DNA of 23,949 nt. Source: Parvularia atlantis (Eukaryota > Opisthokonta > Rotosphaerida). Of this stretch, positions 9,120-20,021 are shown piece by piece. Location of the stretch: contig CALSCO010000436.1 of the NCBI GenBank assembly GCA_943704415.1, positions 1 through 23,949 on the forward strand. The letters run 5' to 3'. Both the position numbers and the translations under genes were made by a program. Each line of letters opens with the position of its first letter. Position 1 is the stretch's first letter. Below the pieces are notes generated by a model, which worked only from the letters and a program-made list of their open reading frames with translations, searched no databases and was not told where the DNA came from.

Positions 9120-12100
9120 ATGGCGGCGGACGAGGAAGTTGCGCGCCGTCTGCAAGGCCAGCTGGGCCGCCTGCGTGTGCCGCAGCGCACGGACCGTGTG
9201 TACAAGGATGAGTGCGTGCTGTCGTTCGACACGCCGGCCAACGCGCCCGCGGGCGTCTTTATCAAGTGCGCTCGCCGCTGTCGCCGATGCGTGAACGTCT
9301 GGCTGGCTGACGTGCGCCAACGTCAGCCTCGGCACGTTCCTCGCGTACGGCGAGGCACACGTGCGCCGCGACTACGAGCGCACGGGCAACGTCGCGTACC
9401 TCAACTGGCGCCGCGTGCCGCTGCCCAAGGCCGATGTGCCCGTGCGCCCCGCGCTCGGCTTGCGCGTCGCCGCTGACGACAGCTCAGGACGGCCCGCCCG
9501 AGAAGCGCCCGAAGCAGCTCGCCATCGGCGGCGCGGACGGCTTCCAGGTGCACACGGACCAGGTGCGCACCGCGCAGGCTGTGCACACCCGCACGGCTCA
9601 CGCGCACGGCATGGCAGCCCAAGTATATGGACGTGTGGTCGGTCCGGCTCATGCCCGACCTGTACGAGGTGCCCCTGCCGGACACGCAGCACTGCCTGCC
9701 GACGCTGCTGCAGGCGCGCATCCACTGCGGTCGGCCGCGTCGCCTGACGAACGGGCGCGCAGATGGTCGTCGACGCGGTCGTCGCCGCCGACAGCGCCAC
9801 CAAGCAGGAGGACGTCAAGGCGTGGGTGGCCGATAAGCGCATCGTGTCGCCGTGCGTAATGCGCGCCCGCCGACAGCTGGGCACGCAGACTGACCGCCCA
9901 CGCAGGATCGCCCTGTCGCTGCAGCAACTCGACAACGGCGTGCGCATCCCGCCGACCGGCTGGAAGTGCGCCAACTGCGACTTGACCGTGCGCCGCGCTG
10001 CACCGCGCGCACGCGCTCGTGCTCACGCGCGCTGTGCAGGAAAATCTGTGGCTCAACCTGACCGACGGCACGATTTTGTGCGGCCGGCGCAACTGGGACG
10101 GCAGCGGCGGCAACGGCCACGCGCTCGAGGTTGTGCACGTGCGCGCTTGGTCGCGACATGGGCGCTGAGCGGTGCATGCGCACACGCAGCACTACAACCG
10201 CACCAGGAACCCGCTCTGCGTCAAACTCGGCACGATCGACTCGAGCGGCCACCCGGACGTGTACTCATACGCGGAGGACGACATGGTCGAGGACCCGCTG
10301 ATCGCGCAAGTGCGCGGTGCCGTGCGCCATTGCTCCGCTGACCCGGCCGTGTGCAGCATCTCAAGCACTTTGGTATCGACATGGCCGCCATGAGCAAGAC
10401 CGAAAAGGTGCGCTGCGGTGCGCATGAGGCGACGCCGCGCCTGACGATGCGTGCGCGTGCCGCCAGTCGATCGCCGAGCTCGAGATCGACCAGAACCTCA
10501 AATTTGAGTTCCGGCTCATCCAGGAGGCTGGCAAGCAGCTTGTGCCGGTGGCCGGCCCCGGGTACGCAGAGCGCGCGCGGGCGGCACTGGGGCTGCGTCT
10601 GAGCGACGCGCGGTGCAGGCTCACGGGCATGGAGAACCTGGGCAACAGCTGCTTCCTGTCGTCGGTGATGCAGGTGCTGTTTGCGCTGCCGCCGTTCCAG
10701 CGGCGTTACTTTGAGCCGGCCGAGAAGATCCTCAACCAGTGCGCCGTTACGCCCCGCTTTCTGCCGTTCGCGGCTGACCGTGCGCGAACGGCAAGGCTGC
10801 CGGCCGACCCGACCGAGAGCCTGAATGTGCAGCTGGCCAAGCTGGCCGTGGGCCTGCTGAGCGGGCGCTACTCGTCGACGTGCGCTGCTGCCTGTCGGTG
10901 CAGTGTCACGGCCGCCTGAGAGCGACGCCGGGCGCGCAGCGACACGACGGGCATCGCGCCGCGCATGTTCAAGAACCTGATCGGCAAGGGCCACCACGAG
11001 TTTTCGACCATGCGTCAGCAGGACGGTGCGTGCGCACGGCTGCGCTGTGTGGTGCGCGGCTCACCTGGCGCGACGTGCAAGCGATGGAGTTCTTCCAGCA
11101 CCTGCTCAGCGTGGTCGAACGGCAGCACCGCGCCGACGACAACGCGGCCGAGGACCCCTCGCGCGTGTTTAAGTTTGATGTGGAGGACCGCGTGCAGTGC
11201 CTCGTGTCTAACAAGGCGCGACCGTACGGCCAGCTCGCGTGCAACCGCGGGCTGACAGCACCACGTGTGCGGCGACGCAGGTATCGTACAAGAAGCGCCA
11301 CGACAACCACTTGAGCCTGCCCGTGCCGCTCGAGGCCGCGATCAACCGCGCCGAGGTCGAGCAGTTCAAGATGATCCCGGCCGAGGAGGCCAAGAAGATC
11401 CCGTGGGACCAGTGGGTGCGGCCGATCGTGCCGCTGCAGGCCTGCCTGGAGGCGATGGCGGCCAACGAGCTCATCCCGGACTTTTTCAGCACGGCGACGG
11501 GCGCGAAGGGTGCGGGCGCGCACACCCGTGACTTGCCGCGCGGCAGCTCACAGCGCACAGGCCCCGCCAGCAAGACCATGCGCTTGGCGACCTTCCCGCC
11601 GTACCTGATGCTGCACATCCGCAAGTTTACCACGAGCGCCGACTGGACCCCCGTCAAGATCGACGTGCGCATCCAGGTGAACGGCGCCCACTGCGCGCGG
11701 GGCAGCGCTGACGCGGGCGGGCGGTGGCGCAGGTGCCGGACGAGATCGACCTCGAGTGGCTGCGCGGCCGCGGCCAGCAGCCGGGCGAGGAGCTACTGCC
11801 GGTGCGCCGCCTCTCCGCGATGCTGTGTGTGCTTCACAACTCACCCGATTGCAGGAGACCGCGCCCACCACGGCTGCGGCCGCGCCCGCCGTGTCGCAGC
11901 TGGCACCGGACGCCTCGCTTGTCGCGCAGCTGGTGCGTTCTCTCGCAGCGCACGGTGGCGCGCCGCTCAAGCAGGCTTCGCTCAGATCGAGATGGGCTTC
12001 GCACCCGAGGGCTGCAAGAAGGCCGCGTTCCACACGCAGAACCGCGGCGTGGAGGAGGCGATGAACTGGATCCTCGAGCACATGGAAGACGGCGACTTTG

Positions 12101-12728
12101 CCACGCCGTTTGTGATGCCGCAGGCGAGCGGTGCGGCGCCGACGGCCGTGGCCTTGGACGAGGGCAGCGTTGAGATGCTCATGGCCATGGGCTTTGCACG
12201 CGAGCACGCGATCAAGGGTGCGTGCACTGCGCACGCGAGCCAGGGCGCGGCTGACCCATTGTGACGCGTTGGGCGTGCAGCGCTCAAGGCGACCGACAAC
12301 AACCTCGAGCGCGCGGGCGACTGGCTGCTCAGCCGCGCCGACACGCTCGACACGATGATGGTGCGCTCGCGCAGGCCGCGTGCGCTCGCTGCTTGCTCAA
12401 CCCGCGCGTGCAGGACGACGCCGTCGCCGCCCCGGCCGAGGCGGGCACCGTTGCCGGTGCGGTCGGCAGGCCCTCGCTGTTTGACGGCCCGGGCCGCTAT
12501 CGCCTCAAGGCGTTCATCAGCCACATGGGGCCGAGCACGTCGTCGGGCCACTACGTGTGCCACATCCGCAAGGAGGTGCGATCGCGCGCATCTTGCCGGC
12601 GCCGTGCTGACCCCCGCCCCCCCGCGCGCGCGCAGGGCCGCTGGGTCTTCTTCAACGACAGCAAGGTGGCGCTGTCGGAGGACCCGCCGCGCGAGTACGC
12701 GTACCTATACCTCTACGAGCGCGTCTGA
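9120..12728 (+). CDS. USP5: Ubiquitin carboxyl-terminal hydrolase, USP5/isopeptidase T type
   Basis: Disassembles unanchored polyubiquitin chains. Twenty-two exons: 9120-9265, 9327-9435, 9488-9562, 9618-9713, 9763-9851, 9906-9987, 10040-10129, 10190-10309, 10357-10407, 10467-10561, 10619-10738, 10796-10879, 10940-11025, 11082-11215, 11281-11509, 11561-11676, 11733-11801, 11855-11932, 11986-12217, 12281-12360, 12414-12575, 12636-12728. They total 811 residues and match human USP5 along the whole length. Domains: N-terminal variant zinc finger ([21 protein letters not shown]), ZnF-UBP ([24 protein letters not shown]), Cys box [20 protein letters not shown] (Cys329), [12 protein letters not shown], two UBA domains ([27 protein letters not shown]), His box (His773 in SSGHYVCHI) and FFNDSKV (Asp789). 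Two introns, 9714-9762 and 11216-11280, have GC donors. Intron 10739-10795 and intron 11026-11081 end in AAG. Confidence 0.97.
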
Positions 12729-12773
12729 CAAGGTGGCGCTGTCGGAGGACCCGCCGCGCGAGTACGCGTACCT
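12662..12773. repeat. 45-bp perfect tandem duplication at the USP5 3' end
   Basis: Bases 12662-12706, in the last coding exon, recur exactly at 12729-12773, just after the stop codon. The second copy continues gagcgcgtctga, so it also repeats the end of the gene with a 10-base internal loss. It lies in another frame after the stop and is not needed by the protein. Either a recent duplication or a local assembly error. Confidence 0.9.
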
Positions 12774-12930
12774 GAGCGCGTCTGACTGATGGCTTCTCTG
12801 TGTGTGTGTACAGCGTCGCTTGACAATCGAAACTCATCCGCTTAGTACACCATGCGATGCATCCGAATGTTCCCGCTCGCTCACTCGCTCGCTCACTCGC
12901 GCCTCGCCTCGCCACGCAGCCCATCCAGCC

Positions 12931-13322
12931 ATGATCGAGATTACGTGCAACGACCGCCTCGGCAAGAAGGTCCGCATCAAGGCCAAGTGCGTGCGCGCGC
13001 CGCGCCCCCGCCCGCGCGCTGCGGCCGATGACGTGCGCGCAGCCCGGACGACACGGTCGGCGACCTCAAGAAGATGATCGCGGCGCAGACCGGCACCGCG
13101 CCCGATAAGATCGTGCTCAAAAAGTGGTGCGTGCGCGCCGCGCGCGCGTGCCCCCTCGACGTGCGGGCGAACTCAGGCGCGCCGCAGGTACACCGTCTAC
13201 AAGGACCACATCACCCTCGCCGACTGTGCGTCGATGCGCATCACGCTTCGCCGCTGACACACGCCGCGCCCCGCGCAGACGAGATCCACGACGGGATGAA
13301 CCTGGAGCTGTACTACGCGTGA
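12931..13322 (+). CDS. UBL5: Ubiquitin-like splicing modifier Hub1/UBL5
   Basis: Exons 12931-12986, 13043-13126, 13188-13225 and 13279-13322 give 73 residues, exactly the length of human UBL5, with near-identical sequence: [69 protein letters not shown]. Hub1 binds spliceosomal proteins (Snu66, Prp38) without covalent conjugation. The ending is the usual double tyrosine plus one residue, with no diglycine. The three introns are 53-61 nt. The upstream gap of 202 nt after the USP5-like gene holds a CTCACTCG-type short direct repeat at about 12874-12901 just before the start codon. Confidence 0.98.
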
Positions 13323-13356
13323 CACGTGTGGCAGATGGACATGCGGATGTGTGTGG

Positions 13357-16300
13357 CTACGATGCGGCGGCGGCGGCGCGCGGTGGCGGCGCTCGGCGGC
13401 GGGTGGGGCTGCTGCTACCCGGCGGCGGCGGCTGGGCGGGCGGGGCGGGCGCGGCGCTCGTGCTCGCGTACTCGAGCAGGTCCGGGCTGCGCGCGTGCAC
13501 ACCCGGTCAGCACGGGGGGGTTGCGCGGCGTGTGCCGAACAACGCACGCATCGCCGTCGTCGGCCTCGTCGCCAGCGTCGTCCGCATCGGCACCGAGGTC
13601 GGCCAAGCGCGGCAGGTCAAGCAGAGGCACGCTGCTGGCCCGGTCGACGCCCTTGCGTGCCTTCTTCTTGACCTTGTTCTTGGACCGGGTGCTGGGCGCG
13701 AGCGGCCCGCTGTCCACCGTCGCTCGCCGCCGGGCTGCTGCGGGCGACAGCGCTTGCCGTGGCGCTGCTTCTGGCTGCGGCGGTGACGGCGCTGGTGTGA
13801 CCGCGGGCTCAGGCTCGGGCGGTGGCGCTGCTGCCGGTGACGGTGCAGCCGCCGGCTCTGGCGCGACGGCAGCGGGCGGCGAGGCGACGGCAGCGGGCGG
13901 CGAGGCGACGGCAGCGGGTGGGGCCAGTACAACCGTCACGAGGGGCGGCGACACGCCCGGCGACGACAACTTGCCGCTCTGCCGCACGGTCAGCACGCGG
14001 GTGAAAGCCGAGCGCACGCTCGCGCACCGTCGCCACGCGCGACGCAAACATGTCGCGCAGCAGCGTCGAGGACGACGGCCGGCGCGACGGCGCGGCCCAA
14101 GCGCTGTCCACGGCCGGCCGCGACGACGGTTCGCCATCGCTCGGTTCGCGCACGTGCTCGGGGATGTTGCCCGCGCTCGCGTTCGCGCCGTCCGACAGCA
14201 CGCGCCGCGCCGCGTTGTCGCTCTGCCGCGTCATGCCGTCCCACGACATGTTGCGCAGCAGCGGCGGGCGGCGTGGCTTGGTCTGCAAAGGACGCGTGCT
14301 CAGATGTCGCACTGGCGCTGGCATCGCGTGCACGCACCGCTAGTTCGTAGACCGACTGCACGCGCGGCTTGGAGGGCGACAGCCGCGGCGACGACGACGA
14401 CGCGCGCAGCATGGGCTCGCGGTCGCTCGTCTCGTCGTCGTCGCGCCTGATCGCAGCGGGCTGTCAGGCGCGGCAGCGCGATCGCCGGGCACGCACGACG
14501 TCGGCAGCCGGTTGGCCAGGTTCTCGATCGTCCCAAGCGCGCGCCGGAACTGCTGCCGCACCGTGCTCGCGGCCCGGTTCGCCCTTGCAGCACGCACAGT
14601 GGTCAGCGGCGTCGCCAGGAGCGGCACAGACCGCGCGCACCACGTCCGTTCGCCGGATGACATGCTGGCCTGGTCCGCCGCGCTCACTCGCCCGTGCGAC
14701 ATCATCTGGCGTCGCACAGTCAGCAGCCTTCAGCGCCGCACACCGCGCCGCGGCGCACCAGGTCGGCGGCGGCGCTGCCAGACGTGCCAAACAGCGACCG
14801 CATGAGGTCTGTTGCGCGCGCGTTAAGTCAGCGCGGCTGCACTGCGCACGCAGCACGCGCAGCCGCACTCGTAAAGTCGCTCCGGCCGGTCTCGGGCAGG
14901 GGCGCGTTGGCGTTGCTCGACGCGGCCGCGAGCTGCTGGAGCCGGCCCATCGCCTCCGTGTACGCCTGCAGCCGCGTCACGAACGAGTCGCGGTCGTGGA
15001 AGGGTGCCGGAGCCAGGCGCGCCGACTGGACCAAATCGAGCGACGTCGCCGTGGCCTCGCCCGCCGCTTCCTGTGCGGTGCGACGTCATGAGCGTGTGCG
15101 GTCCAGCCGCGCGGCAAGGGCGCTGCGGCACCTGGATCGCCTGCAGGCGCTGCGTCGCGAGCTCGATGAGACCCCTGAGCAGGCGCTCCTCGGCCGACGC
15201 GACTGCGCGGGGCGTGAGTAGCGCGCTGCACAGTGACAGGGCGGCACGGCACCGGTGAGCGGTGCGCTGGCCGCCGCGCTCGCATGGGCGTGCATGTCCT
15301 CGTCCTCCTGCGCACAAACGGGCTGAGTTGCCGTCTTCGCCTCATTCGTGGCAGCGACGGCGCACGTAGACAAAGTCGAGGTCGCTGGGCCAATCGCCAA
15401 TGTCAAACACCTTGAGCGTCTTGAGCAGGCCGATTCGCCACGGCAGGCGGCGCAGCGCCAGGTTGCCGCGCACGTGGATCTCCTGCAGGCTGCGCATCGT
15501 GCCTGCGCGGGAGGGCTCAGCTGCCAGCCCCGACCCGGCCGCAGCGACCGCACCGAGCGACACGGGCAGGCTCGTGAGCTCGTTGTGCGAGAGCTTGAGG
15601 ATGCGCAGGTTGTGCATGCTCCCGATCTCGTCCGGGATCGTCTTGAGCTGCGCCGCCAGGCCTTCAGCAGGCAATACATGCGTGCGTGCGTGCGTGATGC
15701 GTGCCTTGTTGTGCTCGACCGACAGCACCTGCAACCGCGTGAGCAGGCAGATGGCCGGCGGCAGGTCGACCATCTGCGCAGCCGTCGTCAGCTCTGAGGC
15801 GTGCAGCCCGCGCACACGCCAGGCGCGCCTCGTTGCCGTCGTAGATCAGCGCCGTGAGGTTAGACAGGTTGAAAAAGCGCGGCGGGAGCTCGTTCAGCCG
15901 GACGTTATGCGACGCGTCGAGGCTGCGCAGCAGCGGGAATCGCTTGCCAAACTTGCTGATGAGCTCGGCCTGCGCCCGGTCAGCCGCCACGCGCCGGTCG
16001 GCGCGCAGCCAGTACACGCACGAGCTGGTTCCGGTCGAGCGTGAGCACCTCAAGCTTGCTCAGGCGCTGGACGCTGTCCGGCAGGTGTTCCATCGCGTTG
16101 CCCGTCAGCCTCAGCACTGCGCCGCGCGCCCGTGTCAGCCTGCGCACGCATCGGCTGCGGCCAGGCATGCACCGCGCAGCCGTTCGAGCTTGCCGATCTC
16201 GCTCGGCAGGGCGCACAGCCGGTTGCAGCACAGGTTGAGCTCCTGCAGGCTGCCGAGCGCGCCAACGTCGGGCGTGATGGTCAAGAGGCTGTTGTCTGCG

Positions 16301-17598
16301 GTGCCGGGTGGCATGAGCCGTGGCACAGCCACGCAGCGAGCGCGCACTGTTCAGCGACAGCTTGACGAGCCGGTTCACGGCCGCAAACAGGCGGTTGGGC
16401 AGCGCCGCCAGGTGGTTGTGGTGCAGCTCGAGCGTCAGCAGCTTGCTGAGCCGCGTGAACGACGGCGGCAGGGCGCTGCAGCGACGCGCCGGCGTGAGCG
16501 CAGCACGCACGCACGCACGCCCCCCGCGCCCGTACACGAGGCTGTTGTGCGCAAACGAGACGTGGAACAGGCGCTCGAGCGCGCCGATGTCGGCGGGCAG
16601 GTCGCACAGTCTGTTCCCGGCGACCTGTTGCGGGCGCGCCAGCGTGAGGCGGCAATGTGTGTGCGCGCAGACACGGCCCCTCACCTGCAGGACCATGAGC
16701 TTGCGCAGCAGGCAGATCGAGTCCGGCAGCTCCTCGAGCAGGTTGTCGGTTAGGTACAGCTGGGTTAGGTGCGCGAGCAGCCCAAAGTCATCCGGCAGCA
16801 TCCGCAGCTGGTTGCCCGTCAGGCTGAGCACCGAGAGGCTGCGCAGCCGCGAGAACTCCTGCGCGGCGGCCGGTGAGACGCCGCGCGCGAGGCAGAGCTG
16901 CCGCGCACCTGCGGCAGGAACGTGAGACGGTTGTTGTACGCGTACAGCTCACGCAGGCGCGCCAGCTTGGCGACCTGTGCATCCGCGCGGCGTGAGTGCC
17001 GGCCGCGCGGGTGCGGTGCGGTGCGGTGCGGTGCTGTGTGCGCCCACCTCGAGCGGGAGGTACTCGAGGCAGTTGTTGCCGACGTTGAGCCGCTCGAGCG
17101 CGCGAAGCTTGCGCAGGCCGGCCGGCAGGCGCAGCAGGGCGTTGTCGTTGGTCTCGAGGCGGCGCAGCTGCGTCACCCGCCCGAGCTCCTCCGGCAGCGC
17201 CTCGAGCTGGTTGTGGTCCAGGTGCAGCTCGGTCAAGCGCGTCATGCGCCCGATCAGCCCCGGCACGGCCGTGAGCTCGTTGTGGTCGAGCGCGAGCGGG
17301 CCGTGGTGGTGCTCGTACTGCGCGCCGCACGTCAGCCCCCGGCCGCGCACCGAGCGCCGCGCACCCGCGCCAGCAGCGCCAGCCACGGCAGCTCCCAGGC
17401 CGGGTCGGGCGTCTCGCGTGGCGGGCTGAACGCGGCGAGGCGCAGCGAGCGCCAGCGCAGCAGCGCGGCGAAGCCGCGGGCCAGCGCGCCGCGCGCCACC
17501 GGCGGCGCCTCGGCGGGCGCGGGTGACGCGGGCGAGGCCGGCGGGCTCGCCTCGACCTCGGAGCCGCGCGGCGACCGCGCCTCGTGCGGCGTCGACAT
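13357..17598 (-). CDS. Large leucine-rich-repeat protein with Pro/Ala/Ser-rich tail
   Basis: Twenty-two exons in minus order: 17598-17365, 17317-17048, 16974-16909, 16858-16685, 16624-16536, 16475-16348, 16295-16173, 16116-16022, 15969-15829, 15773-15705, 15647-15554, 15502-15366, 15307-15253, 15202-15132, 15070-14869, 14808-14759, 14705-14641, 14583-14497, 14446-14338, 14282-14028, 13978-13548, 13486-13357. They total 3075 nt and 1024 residues. Residues 1-78 are low-complexity. About 79-540 form some 19 LRRs of about 23 residues with the Shoc2/LAP-type pattern (LTELHLDHNQLEALPEELGRV, LSLTGNQLRMLPDDFGLL), so a protein-binding scaffold. Residues 541-1024 hold a helical part (AEERLLRGLIELATQRLQAIQ, DRDSFVTRLQAYTEAMGRL), basic/Ser-rich segments and a Pro-Ala stretch with SPPAAVA repeats. 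No transmembrane segment, kinase or GTPase motif is seen. Introns 15774-15828 and 15648-15704 have GC donors. Partners are unknown. Confidence 0.85.
13861..13919. repeat. 21-bp tandem repeat coding for SPPAAVA
   Basis: Two full copies (13861-13881, 13882-13902) and a third partial copy keep the reading frame of the LRR protein on the minus strand and encode repeated SPPAAVA. Confidence 0.85.
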
Positions 17599-17614
17599 AG
17601 AGAACGAGAGGAGA
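17599..17614. promoter_or_regulatory. 16-nt divergent gap, LRR protein / site-2 protease
   Basis: The purine-only sequence agagaacgagaggaga is all that separates the two ATGs. Neither ORF offers a good conserved downstream Met close by. This is the shortest divergent gap in the window. Confidence 0.5.
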
Positions 17615-19552
17615 ATGACGGCGGCACGCGCGGCGTTCGCGGTCGCACTCGGCTGGGCCGCGCTGTGTGCGGGCGAGCGCTGGCTGCGGCGCGCACGCCC
17701 GACCCTTGCCGAGCTGCTCGAGCGCCACGGCGTGCAGCTCAGCCCTGGCTACGTCGGGTGGCGCTCGGCGCGCGTCGGCGAGTGGCTCGGCGCGCTGCAC
17801 TCGCGCGGACCCGGACGACTGCTGCGCGTGCGCTGCCGGGTGTCGCGACCGGTGGTGTCGGGCGGCTGACGCACGCGCGCGCGCGTGCACGCCACAGGGC
17901 TTCTACGCCGCGGGCGCGTGGTTCGGCCTCGTCGCGATGACCGTGTCGATCGTGCTGCTGGCGGCGGCGCTCGTGACGCAGTTCACGCGCCCGGCCGACG
18001 AGCAGGTCCTCACGCCCGTCGTGCGTCACCCTGCACACGTCGCGCGCGCACACACACACACAGACACACCGCAGCTCACACCACGCGACAGCTGCCGGGC
18101 GTCAACCTGCCAATGGACCGGCTTGGTTACTTCCTCCTCGGCCTGATCGTCAGCGGCGTCGTGCACGAAGCCGGGCACGCGATGGCCGCCGGGTGGTGCG
18201 CGCGCGCGCGCTGTGGCCACGACACGGGCCATGTCGACGTGACACACCGCGCGCACAGCCAGGACGTGCCGGTGCTCGGCTTTGGCGTGTTCCTGTACGT
18301 GATCTACCCGGGCGCGTACGTCGATCTGGCGGACAACGAGCTGCAACGGCTGCCTCCCGCGGCGCAGGCGAGCGAGTGCGCGGTCGTGCGGCACGTCTGA
18401 ACGCGCAAGACGCGCAGATCCGCATCTTCTGCGCGGGCGTGTGGCACAATTTTGTGCTGTGCGTGCTCTGCGCGGTCGTGCTGGCCGGTATGAGTGTGCT
18501 GCTCTGGCCGCTGTACGCGCTGCCGAACGCGGGCGCGACGGTCGTGTGGCTGGACGAGGTGCGCGTGTGCGCGCGCGTGTGCGCGCACCGGCTGCCGACC
18601 GCGCAGCACAGCGCTCGCCCATGCTCGGCAGCCTCGCAGTCGGCTCGGTCGTGCGGCGCGTCAACGGCTGTGACGTGCACAACACGCGCGACTGGACCGC
18701 GTGCATGCTGCAGACGTGCGTTTGTGCGGTGCTGGGCCGCCCCGGCCTTACTGGCTGCGCGACAGCGTGCAGCACGAGTCCGGCTCCGGCTTCTGTCTCG
18801 CGCGCGGCAAGGTCGAGGGTGCGTGCGCGGGGCGTCGCACAGCTTGCCGTGGCTGAGCCGGCGGTGCAGACATGTTCCCGCAGACCGTGTACAGCTGCTG
18901 CGACGCGGACGGGGACGACGGCGCCGTGCTCGCGTCGTCTGTGTGCTTCCGCAGCACTGACATGTCAACCGAGGCCGCGCGGTTCTGCTTGCCCGTGCGG
19001 CAGATCGTCGGCAACCGCGCGTGCACGGCCGACGCCGACTGCAGCGACGAGGCGTGCCTGGTACCAAGCCTGCCGCCTGGCGAGCGGCTCGTCGCACTCA
19101 AGCTGCAGGACGAGCCCGTGGCGCTGTTTGTGGGCGACCCGCGGTGCGCGTGCGCGTGCGCTGCGTGCTTTGCTGATTATCGTTGCAGCGCGTTGTACCA
19201 GACGTCCCTGCTGACCGACTACCGCCCGCGGCACTGGCTGCTGCCCGTGACTGGTCCGCTCCAGGCCGAGCTGGCGCTGCAGTGCGTGACTCTCTGGCGG
19301 GCGCGCATCGCGCTCACCGGCCCGCCCGTCGCGTGCAGGTACACGCTATCAATGTCGCTCGCGCTGGCCGTGCTCAACATGGTGCCGGCGTACGCGCTCG
19401 ACGGGCAGCACGTGCTGCAGGCGCTTGTGCAGCTGCACTGCGGGCACTGGGACGTGGCGCGGCAGGCGGCGCTCACGACGGCGGTGCTGCGCGCGGGCTC
19501 GGCGCTCTTTGGCACGCTGCTCGTCGTCTCGCTCTGGAACGCGCTTGCATGA
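17615..19552 (+). CDS. MBTPS2: Membrane-bound site-2 protease (S2P)
   Basis: Intramembrane zinc metalloprotease that releases membrane-tethered transcription factors after a site-1 cut. Exons 17615-17827, 17898-18020, 18092-18192, 18259-18367, 18418-18558, 18612-18715, 18766-18818, 18870-19143, 19189-19281 and 19339-19552 give 474 residues and align along all of human MBTPS2. The zinc motif is VVHEAGH (residues 137-141), followed by GFGVFLYVIYPGAYVDL and IRIFCAGVWHNFVL. A PDZ-like lumenal loop rich in cysteine comes next (SCC, ACTADADCSDEACLVPSLPPGERL). The second metal site is NMVPAYALDGQH (Asn417, Pro420, Asp425). The long Ser run of the human protein is absent. Intron 18368-18417 has a GC donor (CAG|GCGAGC); without it the alignment to LQ...QIRIFCAG fails. 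Substrates cannot be told from this window. Confidence 0.95.
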
Positions 19553-19607
19553 TGGGGATGCTGCCAGTGGACGAGTGAGACGTGTATGATCATGATATGG
19601 ACAGCTA

Positions 19608-19986
19608 CCCTCAACTTCGGAGACTCCCTCACTAGCTTGCCGCAAAAACTCGAGGCCGGCCACTGGCATGTGCACCTTGAAGAGCGTGCCGATGTTGCGC
19701 GCACCGTTGACGTCGCGGTTCCACGTCCAATGACAGTGCTTTGTAGCCATGAACGACGACTCGGACCTGCCGCACGAACTCCGGCGATGCCGCCGAAGCG
19801 CAAAAAGGACGCCAACGGGGGGCCAATGACGACGCCGGCGACTACGAGACCAAGCACTCGACCGTCGTGACGTCGGTGCACCAGGCGCTGGAGAAGGCCG
19901 CTCGTCGCTTTGGCAGGACGTCGCCGACCTCCTTCTTGCTGTGGCGAATGTTAGTGAGGGAATCTCAACTGTTTCAATCTTGAGGG
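19608..19986. mobile_element. 379-bp TIR DNA transposon remnant with TA flanks
   Basis: Outer inverted repeats CCCTCAA (19608-19614) and TTGAGGG (19980-19986) are each flanked by TA, the target duplication of Tc1/mariner elements. Inner inverted repeats TCCCTCACTA (19625-19634) and TAGTGAGGGA (19952-19961) form a second matching block. The spacers between blocks differ in length. Inside lie a minus-strand Fanzor/TnpB C-terminal scrap and, on the plus strand, a short reading frame from 19787 beginning MPPKRKKDANGG. No transposase is left, so this is a non-autonomous, internally deleted copy. It fills nearly the whole space between the S2P stop and the next gene, ending 35 nt before that gene's ATG. 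Confidence 0.8.
19640..19760 (-). pseudogene. Fanzor/TnpB C-terminal fragment
   Basis: Minus-strand translation contains HCHWTWNRDVNGARNIGTLF, with RDVNGARNI at 19717-19691. The RDxNxARNI motif carries the last RuvC-like aspartate of TnpB and its eukaryotic relatives, the Fanzors, just after the zinc-binding cysteines. The paired upstream C-x-x-C is not visible in frame. Related residues (FVRQVRVVVHGYK) appear in the adjoining frame, so the copy is decayed as well as truncated. Fanzor genes are known as passengers of several eukaryotic DNA transposon groups, including mariner-type ones. Certainly not functional on its own. Confidence 0.75.
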
Positions 19987-20021
19987 TACGTACTTTACTT
20001 CGCCCCCTTCCGCTCAACAGG

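Noticed and set aside
14369-15221. Long plus-strand open frames opposite the LRR gene tail
   Set aside because: Same cause: GC-rich shadows of minus-strand exons. No splice pattern or motif supports them.
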